Counted from the first letter of the stretch, positions 46,301 through 58,827 are shown. The stretch: DNA of 64,000 bases from Cephalotrichum gorgonifer (GCA_900312665.1 ONZQ02000001.1:3848337-3912336), one strand, 5' to 3'. Notes: generated by a model from the letters alone, not told the origin. Program-made: numbers and translations.

Positions 46301-47662
46301 CGCTGTTGCTGTTGCTGCTGCTGCTGCTGCCCGGGCATACCACCGGCATGCTGGCTTCCCTGCAGGCCCACGAGGTGCTGACCGTTCATCTGAGCAGCCT
46401 GGAGGGCCTGCAACTGGCTGAGCTGCATGGGAGTGAGTTGCTGTCCCGGATACATCTGCGGCATCATCATCTGGCCAGGAAGCTGGACCAGGGGAGTCTG
46501 GCCACCGTATTGGAATGCACCAATCGACGAAACTGACTGGTTGACAGAACCACGAGGACGGTGGCCCGGCTGGAAGCCCTGCTGACCCTGCGATGCAGGG
46601 TCTTGGTTCTGGTTTTGGGGCTGGGTTCTCCAATTGCCTTCAAAATTGCGAGAACCTGATCTTGCGTGACCGCCTCGGCCGGGAGCGGCGCCGCCGCGAC
46701 CGACGGCCATACTTTGGCTTCGGGCGTGGCCACCACGCCCACCGCGGCCAGCACTTCCCTGGGCAGGCACATTATCGGCGCCAGCCGGCTGAGACACCGC
46801 CTTATTTTCTTCGCCGGTAGCCTGATCAGGTGAGGTATTGGGACCAGGGAACTGGAAGCCGGAGGTCGTGCGCTTCTGCTGGGCGATCTCGGCTGCTTTC
46901 TTAGCGTCGGCCAGTGCGAGAGAGTGTCGTCGCTGATGGCCGCCGCCACCACCTCGACCGCCACGGGACGAGGGGTTCTCACCCCGGCCTTGGCCGGCAC
47001 CGGAGGCCTCGAAGTGGCCGAACGAACCAGAGGCGCCCGAAGACGGAGCGGGCGGGGGGCCCAGTCCCATATTCGGAAGCGCCGACTGGTTACGACGGTG
47101 TGCCATGGGCTGGTTCGGGTGACCCATTGGAGTGTTTTGTTGCTGCATCTGGGCAGGGAACTGGAAAGCACCCTGGTGCCCCATGTTGCCCATGGCGGGC
47201 TGCAGTGGGTTGAAAGAGCCCCCCGGGCCGAGCTGCTGCGAAGGAGGCATCATGCCCATGTTGACGTATTGTTGATGGGTGGCTTGGAGTTGTTGCTGCT
47301 GCTGCTGCAGGAGCTCGATCTGCTGCTGAATGGCAAGCTGATCCACTGCGAGGAGAGAGAGTTAGCACACGATCATTGAGGGGGTTGCATCGGTCGAATG
47401 GGTGGAAGCCATCTCGGGGCCAGGTTGGCATCATGATAGCTGCTATAATTGGTAATTGGGGGGGGTAGAACGGCTCAGCGGCTGGAGGTTGGCGATGCTT
47501 ACTCTGAGGGTTCGAGAACATGCTCATCAGAGGAGTAAGCTCCGAAGGGCTGCGTCGATGGGCAATATGAAGCCTGCGGCCAGCAGGGCCATGTACCCCG
47601 CTGGTCAGGGGGGCAGGTTGCTGCTGCGGCTGCTGCTGCTGCTGCTGCTCCTGTTGCTCCAT
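43304..47662 (-). CDS. SSD1: Ssd1/Sts5 RNA-binding protein (inactive RNase II-like)
   Basis: Four exons on the minus strand: 47503-47662, 44857-47345, 43421-44781, 43304-43343, giving 1349 residues. The N-terminal 390 residues are disordered, Q/G/R-rich, with HxRxxS sites at about 34, 136, 190, 260 and 280 and FQFP docking motifs at 114 and 217. Cold-shock-like segments follow (TLFTPYLPQATLPALLGDGQ...), then the RNB domain and S1-like tail. In the RNB core the acidic cluster is missing (LDVNGTGQLGNAIHVK in place of the active DLDDA), as in known Ssd1 proteins. The last 40-nt exon adds CLTIRSVNPYAL through GTAAGT donor and GCTAAC branch site. Family role: binds 5' UTRs of cell-wall mRNAs and represses their translation under NDR-kinase control. 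Divergent with GLE1. Confidence 0.94.
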
Positions 47663-49775
47663 GATGGGCAAAAAGGAGGGGTGGGTGTTGCACGTCGAGT
47701 GCGGTAAAACGTTTGAGGGTTCAGCTAGAAGAGGCAGAGAGGCCGAAGTTCGCAGAGCGAAGAATAGTAAATGCGGTACGCCAAAGCGGTACAAGGCAGG
47801 GTAGCTGACTTCTTAGGTCGCGATGGGATGTGGGCTGGACTGCGAGCGAGGTCTCTGTTTGTGGCTGGATGCGTGATCTGGTCTGTACGCTGGAAAGGTG
47901 TGTCTGTGTACAAATCGCAGGTAGGAATACGATAGAGAGCAAAATAAAAGGAGGGTCTGGCGATAGGAGGGAGTGGAATGCGCCGAACAAGGAGCGTCGG
48001 AGATGAAGGGGGGACTTGGATGAAGCCGATGGCGATGGTTGACAGGAAGGTGGTTTGTGGGAGAGACTTTGAAGGGAGCTGAGGCCGAAGGTGAAGGCGA
48101 GACACGGACTTGGCTTTTGGGGAGGAGGCTTCTGGTCCAACACGAGGTACCTGAACCTCGCGCCTCTGGCGGGTGGGGATGCTACGGCAGCAGTAGCCAG
48201 TTGGAGGCGGAGGGTGACTGGCTGGGATAGGTGGGGTGTGTCCGTTGTCTAGGTGCGTTTTTGGAGAAAGCTCCACCAGAGTTAGAGGGCAACGGCAGGG
48301 GGGCGGGGGCGGGGCGGCGAGGGTGGGCCCGTGGCGTTGTATCAGGTACTGCTCTCACTAAGGCCAAGCCGTAAAATTTGGTTAGGGTTGGGTTGATGAG
48401 GTGCGAAGGGGTAATATCAATAGGTACTGGGTACCTGTATTTCTGCAAAAGCCCACTTTTCTGTCTCCCTGTCCGTGAAAGGTTGTTCCGGGGCGACAGT
48501 GATCCCAGCACAGGTGTTTACAAGTACGAATTTGGAAATGGACACCTCCAGGAGACCAAACGCTCGAGAGAGGGGCAGGACCAGGACAGGGGCTTGCATT
48601 TGCGGGGAGGGCCAAACATCACAACGGTCCTTCCCCCTTGCTAATCTGGTCGAGGTTGTTAGGTAGCTTTTGTGGTTGAGAGGGAGGGAGAGAGCTTAAT
48701 AGTTTCAATCATGTATTCTGAGGTTTAATGCTCATACGAGTACAAGTACTTATACACGGACCTAGCTATTCGTACTTGTAGGCTTGGAGCTTTCAGCTAA
48801 TGATTAGAGAGCCCCGCTCAGAAAGCTATTTCGGCACTCTACGAGTATTACGAGCACAAGTAGCTTCATCATTGGTGGTTCGGAGTACCTAAATGCATAA
48901 CTATATGAGTACAATGTACCCTTGAGGCTCGAGGCTTGCGTGTGCCCTTTGCTGTCGCAGGAGAATGGATCATACAAGCATGCATGTCGCGACTCCTGAG
49001 CACTCACCTCGGAATTGAATGTCCCTGTGCACCTCCCTTGATAAAATTTCGTACAGGCCACCCAGCATTGGACTTCAGATAACGAAGCGAGCTCGTGATT
49101 AACCTGTTGATTCTCCGCATGTACTCGTACCTTTGTCGCGGTCTTACCACCTGACTGCAAGGCTACATGTACAGGTAAGTGAGTGATGCAGAGACCCTTC
49201 CGTAACTGCATATCGATTCCTCATAGAAAGTTCGGCGACACCACCGAATTACTGGTACCAGGAGCGTCCAGCCCATTTACTAATAACATATTCAACAAAT
49301 GAATATGGTGCGTCTCTCTTGCCTCGTAATCTCAGTCGGCAACCCAGATACTTGTATATATTTACCATAAGAGTAATTGGCCTTTTTTATCTCACGTTTC
49401 AATCCTTTTTTTTTTTTGGTTTTTAGCTTGTTTCTTGAGCCACAATATCCCGTTTGTTCTCTGGCTGCCGCAGCGATCCGGCGATCCGGCGATCCAGCGA
49501 TTCTTGGTCTTTGTCTCTTTGGCGCGGGCGTTTGGCGTTTGGCGTTGGCACTGGCACGGCGCGTTTCTCGATTCTGTATCGCTCCACGGATTTTTTTCCT
49601 CAACCCTCCACAGCCCAACCAACCACCCTCATCCTCAGCCTTTTTCCTATGGACACGCTCTTTTCTCACCAACCCCTCTTCTAATATACCTGGATCAAAA
49701 TCCGACTTCTTTTTCCTAGTTCCGACCATCCTGTTCCTGCAACCGTCCTGACGCCACGAGCGCCTAGTATCAACA
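47663..49775. promoter_or_regulatory. Divergent promoter region of SSD1 and GLE1 (2.1 kb)
   Basis: No supported gene. The SSD1 side probably holds a long 5' leader: the SSD1 frame stays open upstream of its start to 47794, so a longer N-terminus is possible but has no Ssd1-like features. TACGAGTAC-type words occur at 48735-48750, 48771-48780 and 49121-49130. A poly-T run and GGCGATCC repeats lie near 49405-49500. Confidence 0.55.
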
Positions 49776-51422
49776 ATGAGCCGGAGTTCCCTCTCCTCGC
49801 GGAGAAGCAACACAAAATCAAGTCCCGAACGCCCAAGCTTCCTCGCGAGCTTCCTCCATGATCGCGCAAACACGGAACTGAGCCACCGCGACGCGCTCGC
49901 CGCCGCTCAGGCCGAGCACGACCGGGTGCGGGAGGCCGCGATCAGGGTATTCGATCTGCATACCCTGGAAGAGGAGAGGCGCAAAGTCGAGGCGGAGCTG
50001 GAAAGGGAGCAGGAGCGCCTGCGCAGAGAACGAGAACTTGTCGCTGAAGAGCAGAGGTTGCGGGCTCTCAAGGCCCAGAAGATACCCAGACCGCCACCCG
50101 AGCCCGAACCCGAGCCCGAGCAAGCACCGCCCCAAGAGCAGACGAAACCCAAGACGGCTCCGGCTCCGGCTCCGGCTCCTTCGCGTCCCACACCTACGGC
50201 CCCCGTCCCTTCTACATCTCAGAAAGAGCAGTCCCAGCCCGCGGCACCCGTCCCTGCTCCGGCGGCCCAGCCAGTCGCCAACGGGGTCCCTGCGGCTCAA
50301 CCTCCTCGAAACCCGTTCGGCCAACCCGCGGCCGGTACCACCCAGTCACCGACTCCAAACCCGTTCTCACAACAGCTGAAACCACAAGAGCCGAAACCTC
50401 AGCTCTCCGAGCCCGTCAAGCCTACCCCAGTACCCCAACCAGCCCCGACCCCAGCCGCGGCCCCTGCCCCCACACCCGACCGCCACCTCCAAATTCACCA
50501 GGAACTCAAGAAGCTGAGGAAGCAGCTTGAGGATTTGGCCAAGACGCCAAACTCTCAACTAAAGGGAAAGATGGGCGACATGCGACGTGAGATCCGGAAG
50601 TCGATGGGCCAGCTCACGGGCGGCAAGGGTGCCAACGCGAAACCCATAAACAAGATCAAGGACGCCCTCCGGGAATCCCTCTCGGGCAGCATCCCCAGCC
50701 CACTCGTGAACGTGGCAACCTTTGTGGCCGATGATCGGCAGCCCCAGCCCGACGCCGTCCACAACGGCGAGCAGTTCCCATCTCTGTTCATCTACCTCGT
50801 CAACATCTTCTCCAAGTCGATAGTCAACCAGTTCATAAACGAGTGTGGCGCCAGCCCCAAGTCCGCCGACCCCATCGGCGTCGTGGCCGCGCAGATCTTC
50901 TCGGACAAGGACTTCCAGTGGCGGGGCGGGTCCATGATCGATATCCTCCTCGCCAAGTTCCGCCGCTCGTGCCCCGTGCTCTTCGGCGTGCGAGGGACAG
51001 ACAAGACCGCGCAGGGCCGGACCGCCATAGGGTGGCGGAAGGACGGCGGCAGCTGGATGCCCGAACAGATGCACTTCGACCGCATGGCCGGCCTGGGCGC
51101 CGGGTTCGCGGCCGTTTCGCTGAGAGACTTCAGCAAGGCGAACAAGGCGAACCCCTTCCCCCCGACGCACTACTGGCGCGCGCTCGCGGGCATCGTGAAC
51201 ACGCCCGCCGCCCAGGTTTCCGACACTCAGTACATCGTGCTGAAGGCCATGATCGACGGCCACGAGCAGAGGTTCCTCCATTTCTACGGCAACGCGGGGC
51301 TGGCGGCGCTGAGGGTCGCCCTAGTCGAGTTTCCGAAGAAGGCGCCTGGGAGTGTAGCAGCAGGAGGACTCCGTGTGCTCGGGGAAGTGTTGCGTACAGA
51401 GAAGGGCCTGGATCTTGACTAG
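49776..51422 (+). CDS. GLE1: mRNA export factor Gle1
   Basis: Single exon, 548 residues. A charged coiled coil spans about 45-112 (HTLEEERRKVEAELEREQER), followed by a proline/glutamate/alanine-rich linker with NPFG and NPFSQ motifs (about 110-235). The Gle1 domain follows (about 240-530): HQELKKLRKQLEDLAK, REIRKSMGQLTGGKGAN, FPSLFIYLVNIFSKSIVNQF, GVVAAQIFSDKDFQW, GWRKDGGSWMPEQMHFDRMA, THYWRALAGIVNTP. In yeast Gle1 sits on the cytoplasmic face of the nuclear pore and, with inositol hexakisphosphate, activates the DEAD-box ATPase Dbp5 to release exported mRNPs. The lysines of the IKDALRES/EIRKS helices fit the IP6-binding surface, though I cannot confirm each. Complete and intron-free. Confidence 0.95.
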   Translation: MSRSSLSSRRSNTKSSPERPSFLASFLHDRANTELSHRDALAAAQAEHDRVREAAIRVFDLHTLEEERRKVEAELEREQERLRRERELVAEEQRLRALKAQKIPRPPPEPEPEPEQAPPQEQTKPKTAPAPAPAPSRPTPTAPVPSTSQKEQSQPAAPVPAPAAQPVANGVPAAQPPRNPFGQPAAGTTQSPTPNPFSQQLKPQEPKPQLSEPVKPTPVPQPAPTPAAAPAPTPDRHLQIHQELKKLRKQLEDLAKTPNSQLKGKMGDMRREIRKSMGQLTGGKGANAKPINKIKDALRESLSGSIPSPLVNVATFVADDRQPQPDAVHNGEQFPSLFIYLVNIFSKSIVNQFINECGASPKSADPIGVVAAQIFSDKDFQWRGGSMIDILLAKFRRSCPVLFGVRGTDKTAQGRTAIGWRKDGGSWMPEQMHFDRMAGLGAGFAAVSLRDFSKANKANPFPPTHYWRALAGIVNTPAAQVSDTQYIVLKAMIDGHEQRFLHFYGNAGLAALRVALVEFPKKAPGSVAAGGLRVLGEVLRTEKGLDLD

Positions 51423-53046
51423 AAAGTTAATGTAGGGAAGTGGGAATCGGCGTTCAGTCTACAGCAGGAGCCTTGGGCAACATCGCATTCATGGCGTCAT
51501 TGGAGAGGCTTGGGCTTCATATTTGTTATCTAGTTCTTGCATGAAGTGTACATACTGGTCTTATGAACCTGGAGACTATTGGGCTACATGATTGATAGCG
51601 CACAGATGAAGCATTTCCGTGCATTTGGATATCCTCATGCAGCCGGCACTGATGTCGTGACCAGCGTATACGGAGTGTCAAAGGTGTTAGAGTTATGATA
51701 CCATCCTAGAACACTCCTTCATAGATTGAAGTCTTTGCAGCTCCTGCACACAGAGTGCTTTGCAGTTTTGAACAGTACATCTACATCTAATGTGTGCATC
51801 CATAACAGGGTATGCCGGGATTTATCTGGCCCTCGCCTTTCTGGTCATCACCCTTCCGGTCATCAACCTTCCAGTGCTTACCTTGTTTTGTTTCCCTTTA
51901 CTTACTGGCAGAGGTATTCCCCCTGGTAGTCTTCTAGCTACCTACCGCCTGTCTCCCTTCCGACACTGCCGTTTTCTCACCAACAGAGGCCATCTCCTCT
52001 CCCGAGGCCATCTGGCTTCGCTGCCAACATCGCACAATATCACACTCCCTCCCCGGGAGCCTTCCCGTCTACCTTCCTCCTTCCCTAGATCAGAAGGACA
52101 TGCAAGTCTCCCCTGTTCCAGATAAACTGCCCATATCTCAAGCCCGAGTCACAACTCTTCCGACGATATCTACCTTTGTTTCTCTCCCTTCTATACCTCT
52201 ACCAGTGAGGCGGATCATAGAAACCCACTCGTCGCACTTACTTGCGGGCAGATGTTCCGTATTATCTACCCTTGACACTAATTGCCGTTCCCTCCTCTTC
52301 TTCATCCGTCCCACATCTACAAGATAAATATAGCTCTTTAGCCCGGCTAAACGCCCTTGTAGGGGGTCGTCGGAATATATCTCCTTATATCTCCTACATG
52401 GGGAATCGAGTCTCGACGCCCCCCTTGAAGCGAGCGGTTCAGGATCAAGTCGAAATGTGGTGCCTGTCAGAAACCACATCGGAAGCCCTGTAGCACTTAC
52501 ACCAACGACGCTGCTACCAAGAATACTCACTACAACTGCGACTATTAACGGGCCATGAGCCGGTCTCCTTGCCCATGGCATATACACCTCCAACATCACT
52601 TCACATCACATCAAATCACTCGAACAGACGCTTCCCTCGGGAAATTCAAGACACCCCAAGTTAAACTTGTCACGCAAGTAGTCCCAACTTTTCAAAATAG
52701 GCAAAACATATATGTAATGCCCGAGAAACAAGTTCTCCGTGTAAACCTCTGTATCTCTATCTACTCGCCAGCTTTTTATCTCCTGGAGCCTCCCTCCTAC
52801 CCCGACCCAACTCAAATCGAGGCATAAAAATTATCATCCAAGCGGAACAGTTCTAGAAAAGAGCAGCCGCAAAAAATCAACTGGGACAAACCATGTCCGC
52901 TGAGCAAAAGCTCGCAACCCGCGATAAAACCAATAAATGCCACTGCAGCTAGAAGAAGCTACATCGAAAAACCGGGTATTCCTCAAGCATAAAACACAAA
53001 CCCTCGACCGAACAAAAGTCGAGGAACTAGACAATCCTCTCTCCCC
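51423..53046. other. Convergent 3' flanks of GLE1 and malic enzyme genes
   Basis: No supported gene over 1.6 kb. A hydrophobic short ORF at 51790-52125 includes local near-repeats of CTTCCGGTCATCA-like sequence and is not convincing. The sequence is more AT-rich than coding neighbours. Confidence 0.55.
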
Positions 53047-55825
53047 TTACAAGCGGCCCTTGCCGCCGAAGCTGACAGGGTCGTAGATCCTCTCCTTGAT
53101 ATATTGCGTGAGCGCAACGTCGCCCCACTCCTCCCACTCAACCCATTGCGACTCGGGAAGGGCCGACACGCCGTCCCGGCGGGCAGCCTTCATCACCTCC
53201 CGCGCGACGGCGAGACTCGCGTCGCGGACGCGCTCGATTCTGGGGTAGATGAGTCCCGCCTGCACCTCTTCGGGATTGAGGCAGTCCGCAAGAGCCTGTG
53301 CAGAGGTGTAGACCATGTTGTCCGTGATGCTGGTGGCCTTGCAGAGGATGGCGCCAAGACCGAGACCGGGGAAGATGTAGACGTTGTTGCCCTGGTTGGG
53401 GTTGTACGTGATGACGCTCTCGCCAAACTTGGCCTGGAAGGGCTGGAAGGGCGAGCCCGAGGCGAAGAGCACGGTACCCTCGGTCCATTGCACGGCCTGC
53501 TCGAAGGTACACTCGGCCTTGGTAAGGGGGTTGCTGAGGGGGAAGAGGATGGGGCGACGACCGATACCGCTTGAGTCGACCGACGCCTTGAGGGCGCGAA
53601 CCACCGACTCGGTGAAGACTCCGAAGGTCGCGGTCAGACCGACAAGGGCAGAGGGCTTGACGTACTCGATGACCTCCTCCAGGGAGCGGAACTGGTGGCC
53701 GTTGTTGTCATCGCGGGCGAAGTACTTCTTATGCTCGGCGAGCTTGTCACCTCGGTCCTTGGTAACGAGGCCCTTGGTGTCAACTAGCCAGAACTTGTCC
53801 TTGGCGGCCTTCTCGCTGAGGCCCTGGCGGACGTAGAACTCGACGAGCTGCTTGGCAACACCAACACCGGCGGAGCCGGCGCCCATGAAGACCAGGCGCT
53901 GCTCCTCAAGAGGAACACCGGACAGGTTTACGGCGCCAATGTACCCGCCCAGGACGACAGCGCCAGTACCCTGGATGTCGTCGTTGAAGCATCGGTACTT
54001 GTTCCTGTACCTGTCGAGATAGTTGAAGGCCTTCTCGCTCTCAAAGTCTTCGAATTGGACGAGCATCTCGGGGTACACGTCCTTGCAAGCCTCCAAGAAC
54101 TCGTCCATGAACTCCTGCTGGTCGCTCACGGGTGCCCTCTTTTGGCGCAGGCCGAGGTAGAAGGGGTCCTTGAGGTTCGTCTCATTGGCAGTGCCGGTGT
54201 CGAGGACGACGGGCAGGGTCTTTGCGGGATCAATACCAGCGGCGGCAGTGTATAGAGCAAGCTTTCCAATCTAGTTTGCAATCGCAGTTAGCATCTGCCA
54301 ACCGGTAGTTATTTCAACAGCGCAATAGCTGCGGCCCAGTGTGTAAGACGGTGGTGTGGGCTGATCATGTCCGCTACAGCCTATAGCAAGCAGGCGGGCC
54401 AGACAGATATCCAGGTTACAAAAGTGCAACATGGCGGCTGAAAAGGAACGGCATGCAGCTGCGGTTGCAGCTGTCTGTGGTTGTGTGGATATAGATGTGG
54501 GTGTGGATGTATGTAATGTGAGTGTGGGGGTGGGGGTGTCTGCATGGGGGGTACCACTTACGGAAATGCCGACTCCGTTGATGCCAAGATCTCCGAGGCC
54601 GAGAATGCGGGAACCGTCCGTGACGACACAAATCTCGGGCATCGGGTGAGGCCAATTGCGCAGCATGGTGCGGATCGACTTTCGCTGCTTAATCGAGATG
54701 TACAACGCCTCGGGCCGCGTGTACAGGGTCGAATATTGCAGACAAACATCGCCAATTGTGGGAGTGTAGACGAGAGGCATAAGATCACGGACGTTATCGA
54801 TCAAGAGCCGATAGAAGAGATCGGTGTTCTGATCCTTCAACGAAGACAGGTACAAGTACTTGTCGATATTGGTCTGACGAGTATTGATCATCCTCATGGC
54901 TCTCGCGCACTGAGACGTGAGGCTCTCCATGGTATGTGGTATTAAGCCGGTGAGGTTCTTGGAGATACGCTCCTCTGGTGTGAAGGACAGCCCTTTGCAT
55001 AGCGTTTCTCTGTCAGCCACCGAAGCCTCTACAGGGCGGTCTGGTTTGGAAGTGGAATGCATGGCGAAGGTTTTGATCTTGTGCAGTGTAGGGCGGGTTT
55101 AGGAGAGCAGGCAGGCAGGGGAGGGAAAGGGGGAGCGTAGAAAATGAATGAAGAGGGACGACGGATAATGGGGAGCTCGCAGAAATGACCAAAGTTATGA
55201 AAGAGAAGGGCGAGGTGCGGGTGTTATTAAAGTAATATTTCTGAGCTGGTCGTACTCGACGGAATGAGGCAAAGTATTACGAGTACCCGTAAAAGTAAGG
55301 CGAACCTGAGTCGGAGGGGTAGACGAGGAAAATACGGAAGGGAATACGGAGGGGGATTTGGGAGGGGGGGCGTGTGCGGGTGCGTGTGGAGGAAGCAGTG
55401 GAGGCTAGCTCCCACAAGTACGTACAAGTACTTGTTGGGGTGGATGGGAGGGGAGCAAATTGGAGCAAGGTTGGGGTAAGATTGGGGGTGTAAATACCTT
55501 TGTTCCACGTCGCTTCTCTCAAGACCTGATATGCCGCAGCCTGCGATTGCGGGACATATTCAGTCGTCCTGAACTGATGGACTTCGGCGTAGTGGTTTTG
55601 GGCGTAGCCCCGGTGCTGGTCAAGTGACGCCACTCTCATCCTCTCCTCGACCGCGGCGAGATCCACGGACGCCATCGGATTGAAATCGGTCATCCTGCGA
55701 CTAGACATGGACATGCGCTTGAGCGATATCGACGTGTTCGTGGACCGAGCGGATGACGGCGACCGGGATCGGGGCGTTGCGATATCAGAGCTAGACGTGC
55801 TGTGCGAGTACGAGTAAGACGCCAT
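53047..55825 (-). CDS. Malic enzyme (malate oxidoreductase, decarboxylating)
   Basis: Three exons on the minus strand: 55498-55825, 54562-54992, 53047-54270, giving 660 residues. It converts malate to pyruvate and CO2 with NAD(P) reduction. Signatures: catalytic Tyr185 in PLVYTPTIGDVC, TGTANETNLKDPFYLGLR, metal-binding FEDF and FNDDIQGTGAVVLGGY (348-363), the dinucleotide fold VFMGAGSAGVGVAKQL (381-396), then PLSNPLTKAECTFEQA and the C-terminal GLIYPRIERVRDASL block. The N-terminal 50 residues are S/R/T-rich without a clear presequence. Intron 1 is 505 bp and contains a second in-frame start at 55062 that would give a 574-residue form. An earlier in-frame ATG at 55876 adds 17 residues (R/H-rich) and is less likely. 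Cofactor choice cannot be told. Confidence 0.94.
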
Positions 55826-58800
55826 TGGCAGCCGGAACGTGCGTGGGTGTCGGTGTCGGTGTCGTCGTCGGTACAAGTTGCCTGGTCGCGTGTCCTGGGG
55901 TGTGCCGGTCGGTGGGGGCGTTGAGAACGGTATGGTTGCAAAATTACCGTTACCACTAGCGGCGCTGGGCTTGGGTTGGGCCTTAACGGAACGAGAAGGT
56001 GTAGATGTGTCCGATAAACCGTGTCAGTTTAACGTAACCTTGGGGGATGTTGGTGCCGACGCCTCAAGCGTGGGACACACAAGTGTCTGAGTAGAACAGG
56101 GAGGAGCCGTCCGGACCCGGCCTTGGTAAAAAGTAATATTGGGTAATTTAGTTATGGTTGCTTCGATGCTGGCCAGTTCTCGTATGCCGTGTCGTGGGTG
56201 GGAATCGGCCTATCACGGAACGGAGGCCTCGGGGGGAAGATCGATATGAAGGTTGCTCAAAGTCTCGGACCTCGACAAACTCGAATCGGTACTCGTACGT
56301 ACTTTTGCTAGGCTGGTGGGCAAGAAGGAAAGAGATGAGGTGAGAGGAGCACATGAGGACGACGATCAGAGGGAAGAAGCCCAGTGTTTATGTGTGCTAC
56401 GAGCGCGACCCCGAGTTTCATCTCAAAGGGCCGACAAGCCTGGGAATCACGATTAACTGCGGTGCTATTGAAAAGAATGTTCCTCTGCTACACCGAGGGA
56501 TCAGGCTGAGACTTGCCCCCGGCCGCGATGGAAACCGCCAAGGCAAGTGTGATGCCCTCTACCCTCAAAGCTGATACAAGTGCATCGGTGGATGGACATG
56601 GGTAGCACGCTTGTCGGACCGTGATAGGAAGCGGTCCGGAGTTCAGACGGACCTGCCAGGGGAGTTTGACCCCCTCCCCCTGAAAGGGGAATAGCAAGCA
56701 AGGTCCCTGGACCCACCCAGACCACGAGTACGGAGTACCAGCACTCCAAGTACTACGTAAACCGCAGGAGGGGATGGAGCGCTCTACTGCATGTGTGTGG
56801 GTACGCTAAGTTAGAGCTTGGTTTGGGGTGCGATTCAGCAAAAAATGTCCCGCGTCTGGGGTAGCTTCTACTCGTACACGCGCGCCCATCGAAAGCTGTC
56901 TGTCGAGAAGCGAGCCGGAAAGTATCGGGTGCATCTTATGCAGGTAACGACACACAACATACTCGTGGAAGTACTGTCAACCAAAACCCGGCGCCATGTC
57001 TGGTGCCGGAACTTTGGGAAGGGGCGATGTGGGTCGGTTGGGGGGGAGGGGGTGCGGCGTGGATCCTTTGCTGGGATGAGCGGTCGGTCGGTCGTACCTA
57101 CCCGAAGGAACTTATTCCTCGTTTGTCAAGATTTTGCACGAGGTGCGTCCGTATTAGAAATCGCTCCGTATTAGGTTACGAACTCGCCACTATGTGGCCG
57201 TGTTTATGACTTGTGGTTCGTCGCCAGTATTCGGTCTCACTACGATCGCGTTGTCGTTGGGAGATGGGGGGTGCTTTTTGGGTCTTGCTGAGGGAAAGTG
57301 GCTCGACTGCCAAGGGTATGTCCAAAGGGTCACGCCTTCCGCCATGTTAGTCGGCCTCATTACCCCATTTATCGGTCGGCGTCGGTGTCGGCGCCGCGAC
57401 CTCATTTCCATCCCGCTTTCACGTTTCCCTGGCCAAACACGACGCTGAAATCGTTGAGTATACGAGAGTATGCATGTCAGCCAGCATCCCATTTGTTTGT
57501 TGGCCTCCCGGTTCTTTGGCAGGTGATCGTGTGACGCGACGGAGACGAGTGCCGCAGTGGTCGTCAAACACCTGCCACCGTCAGCCCGCAAACCATATTG
57601 TCTTCACCCATCATTCCTCGTATTTGATCCTCTGTGCTTTGAAAGCCTTCCTCGTGAAAACCGGACAAAGTCCCTCGTCCAATCTCAGGGGTTTGGAACA
57701 ACGCCCCCCCTTCAAGTGTTCCAGATCCGAACTCTCTCACCGGATACATTATTGGGGGGTGGGTACCACTTCCCGATTCGACAACGGCCGCAGCCCGACA
57801 ACGAAAAGGCCCCCCCCGGACTTGGCTTCCGAGTCCGCCCGGACATCCCCGACCTAATACGCCTCCCATAGCCCCCCGTTTACTTGTGCATATCTCCAAC
57901 TTACGGAGGACTTGTAGGCTTTCAGGCAAGGAGTTTCCAGCTTTCTTCTCGCAGCTAATGCACGAGTGCCTTCATCATATGAAGTAAAGGCTATACTATC
58001 GGGGATCTTGCATTCCACACACTAATATACATAGACGAATACAAGTGTTAGGTGCCGGGATCCTTGTTTACCCGTCTACGCACGAGTACTTGGATCCGGA
58101 CGAGTGGTCACCGCTCTTTGCCAGGGACTCTGTCCCAGGGAAACGGCCTTGCACCCGGAGCAAGTACTTTTACTCTGGGTGGTAGGCAAAGTACTTGGAA
58201 GAATGTGAAAACTCTTCCCCTGTAAGTTGTCCCTCCCCCACGAGAAAGGAGGTCGAAACAGGAAAGCTTCGAGATCACGAGTATCCAATCGCGTACTCCA
58301 GGGATACATGACAGGGCCCGAAACATGGGTCTGAGGAAGAAAGAACCCTGTCGATAGGAGCCCAAACTTGGCTCTCCACGGCGGCCCAACGATCCCTCGA
58401 TAATACGGCGTCTCCGAACGGTGGTGACTACGAGTACGAATACTCTGTCTGCTGTCCCACGCCGCGCTCCGTATCTGGTACCGTCCGTCCCCCCGGTTCC
58501 CCCGGACGTACTCCGGATGCACTCACATGGGAACATCCCGCAATAGTTACCGAACGGAGCTTGTCGAAATCAGCATGGCTATTAGCGTCACAGCTAGCAA
58601 CCCCACTAGAAATCATTTAATCTTGTTACGGGAAGGCTAGTCGAGCTAACCCACATAGCCGTACATCGTACTTTACGGCACATGTTCCACATCAATCATT
58701 TTCCAGTTAACCGCCTCCGGAGTCAGCCTCCGGACTCACGATGGGTGTTCTAGACCGGAATCCTTGCCACTTAGCCGGGTCACATTCCGACTTTCCCCGA

Positions 58801-58827
58801 GTCCGTGTCAAGTACCCCGTCCCCCCC

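Noticed and set aside
51790..52125. Short ORF with a hydrophobic stretch between GLE1 and malic enzyme
   Set aside because: The hydrophobicity comes from locally repeated CTT/GTC-rich sequence. No start context, partner exon or family resemblance.
55826..55876. Upstream in-frame ATG adding 17 residues to malic enzyme
   Set aside because: The added R/H-rich residues derive from a GTCGGTGT-like simple repeat; the downstream start gives the expected S/T-rich N-terminus. Kept only as a possibility.
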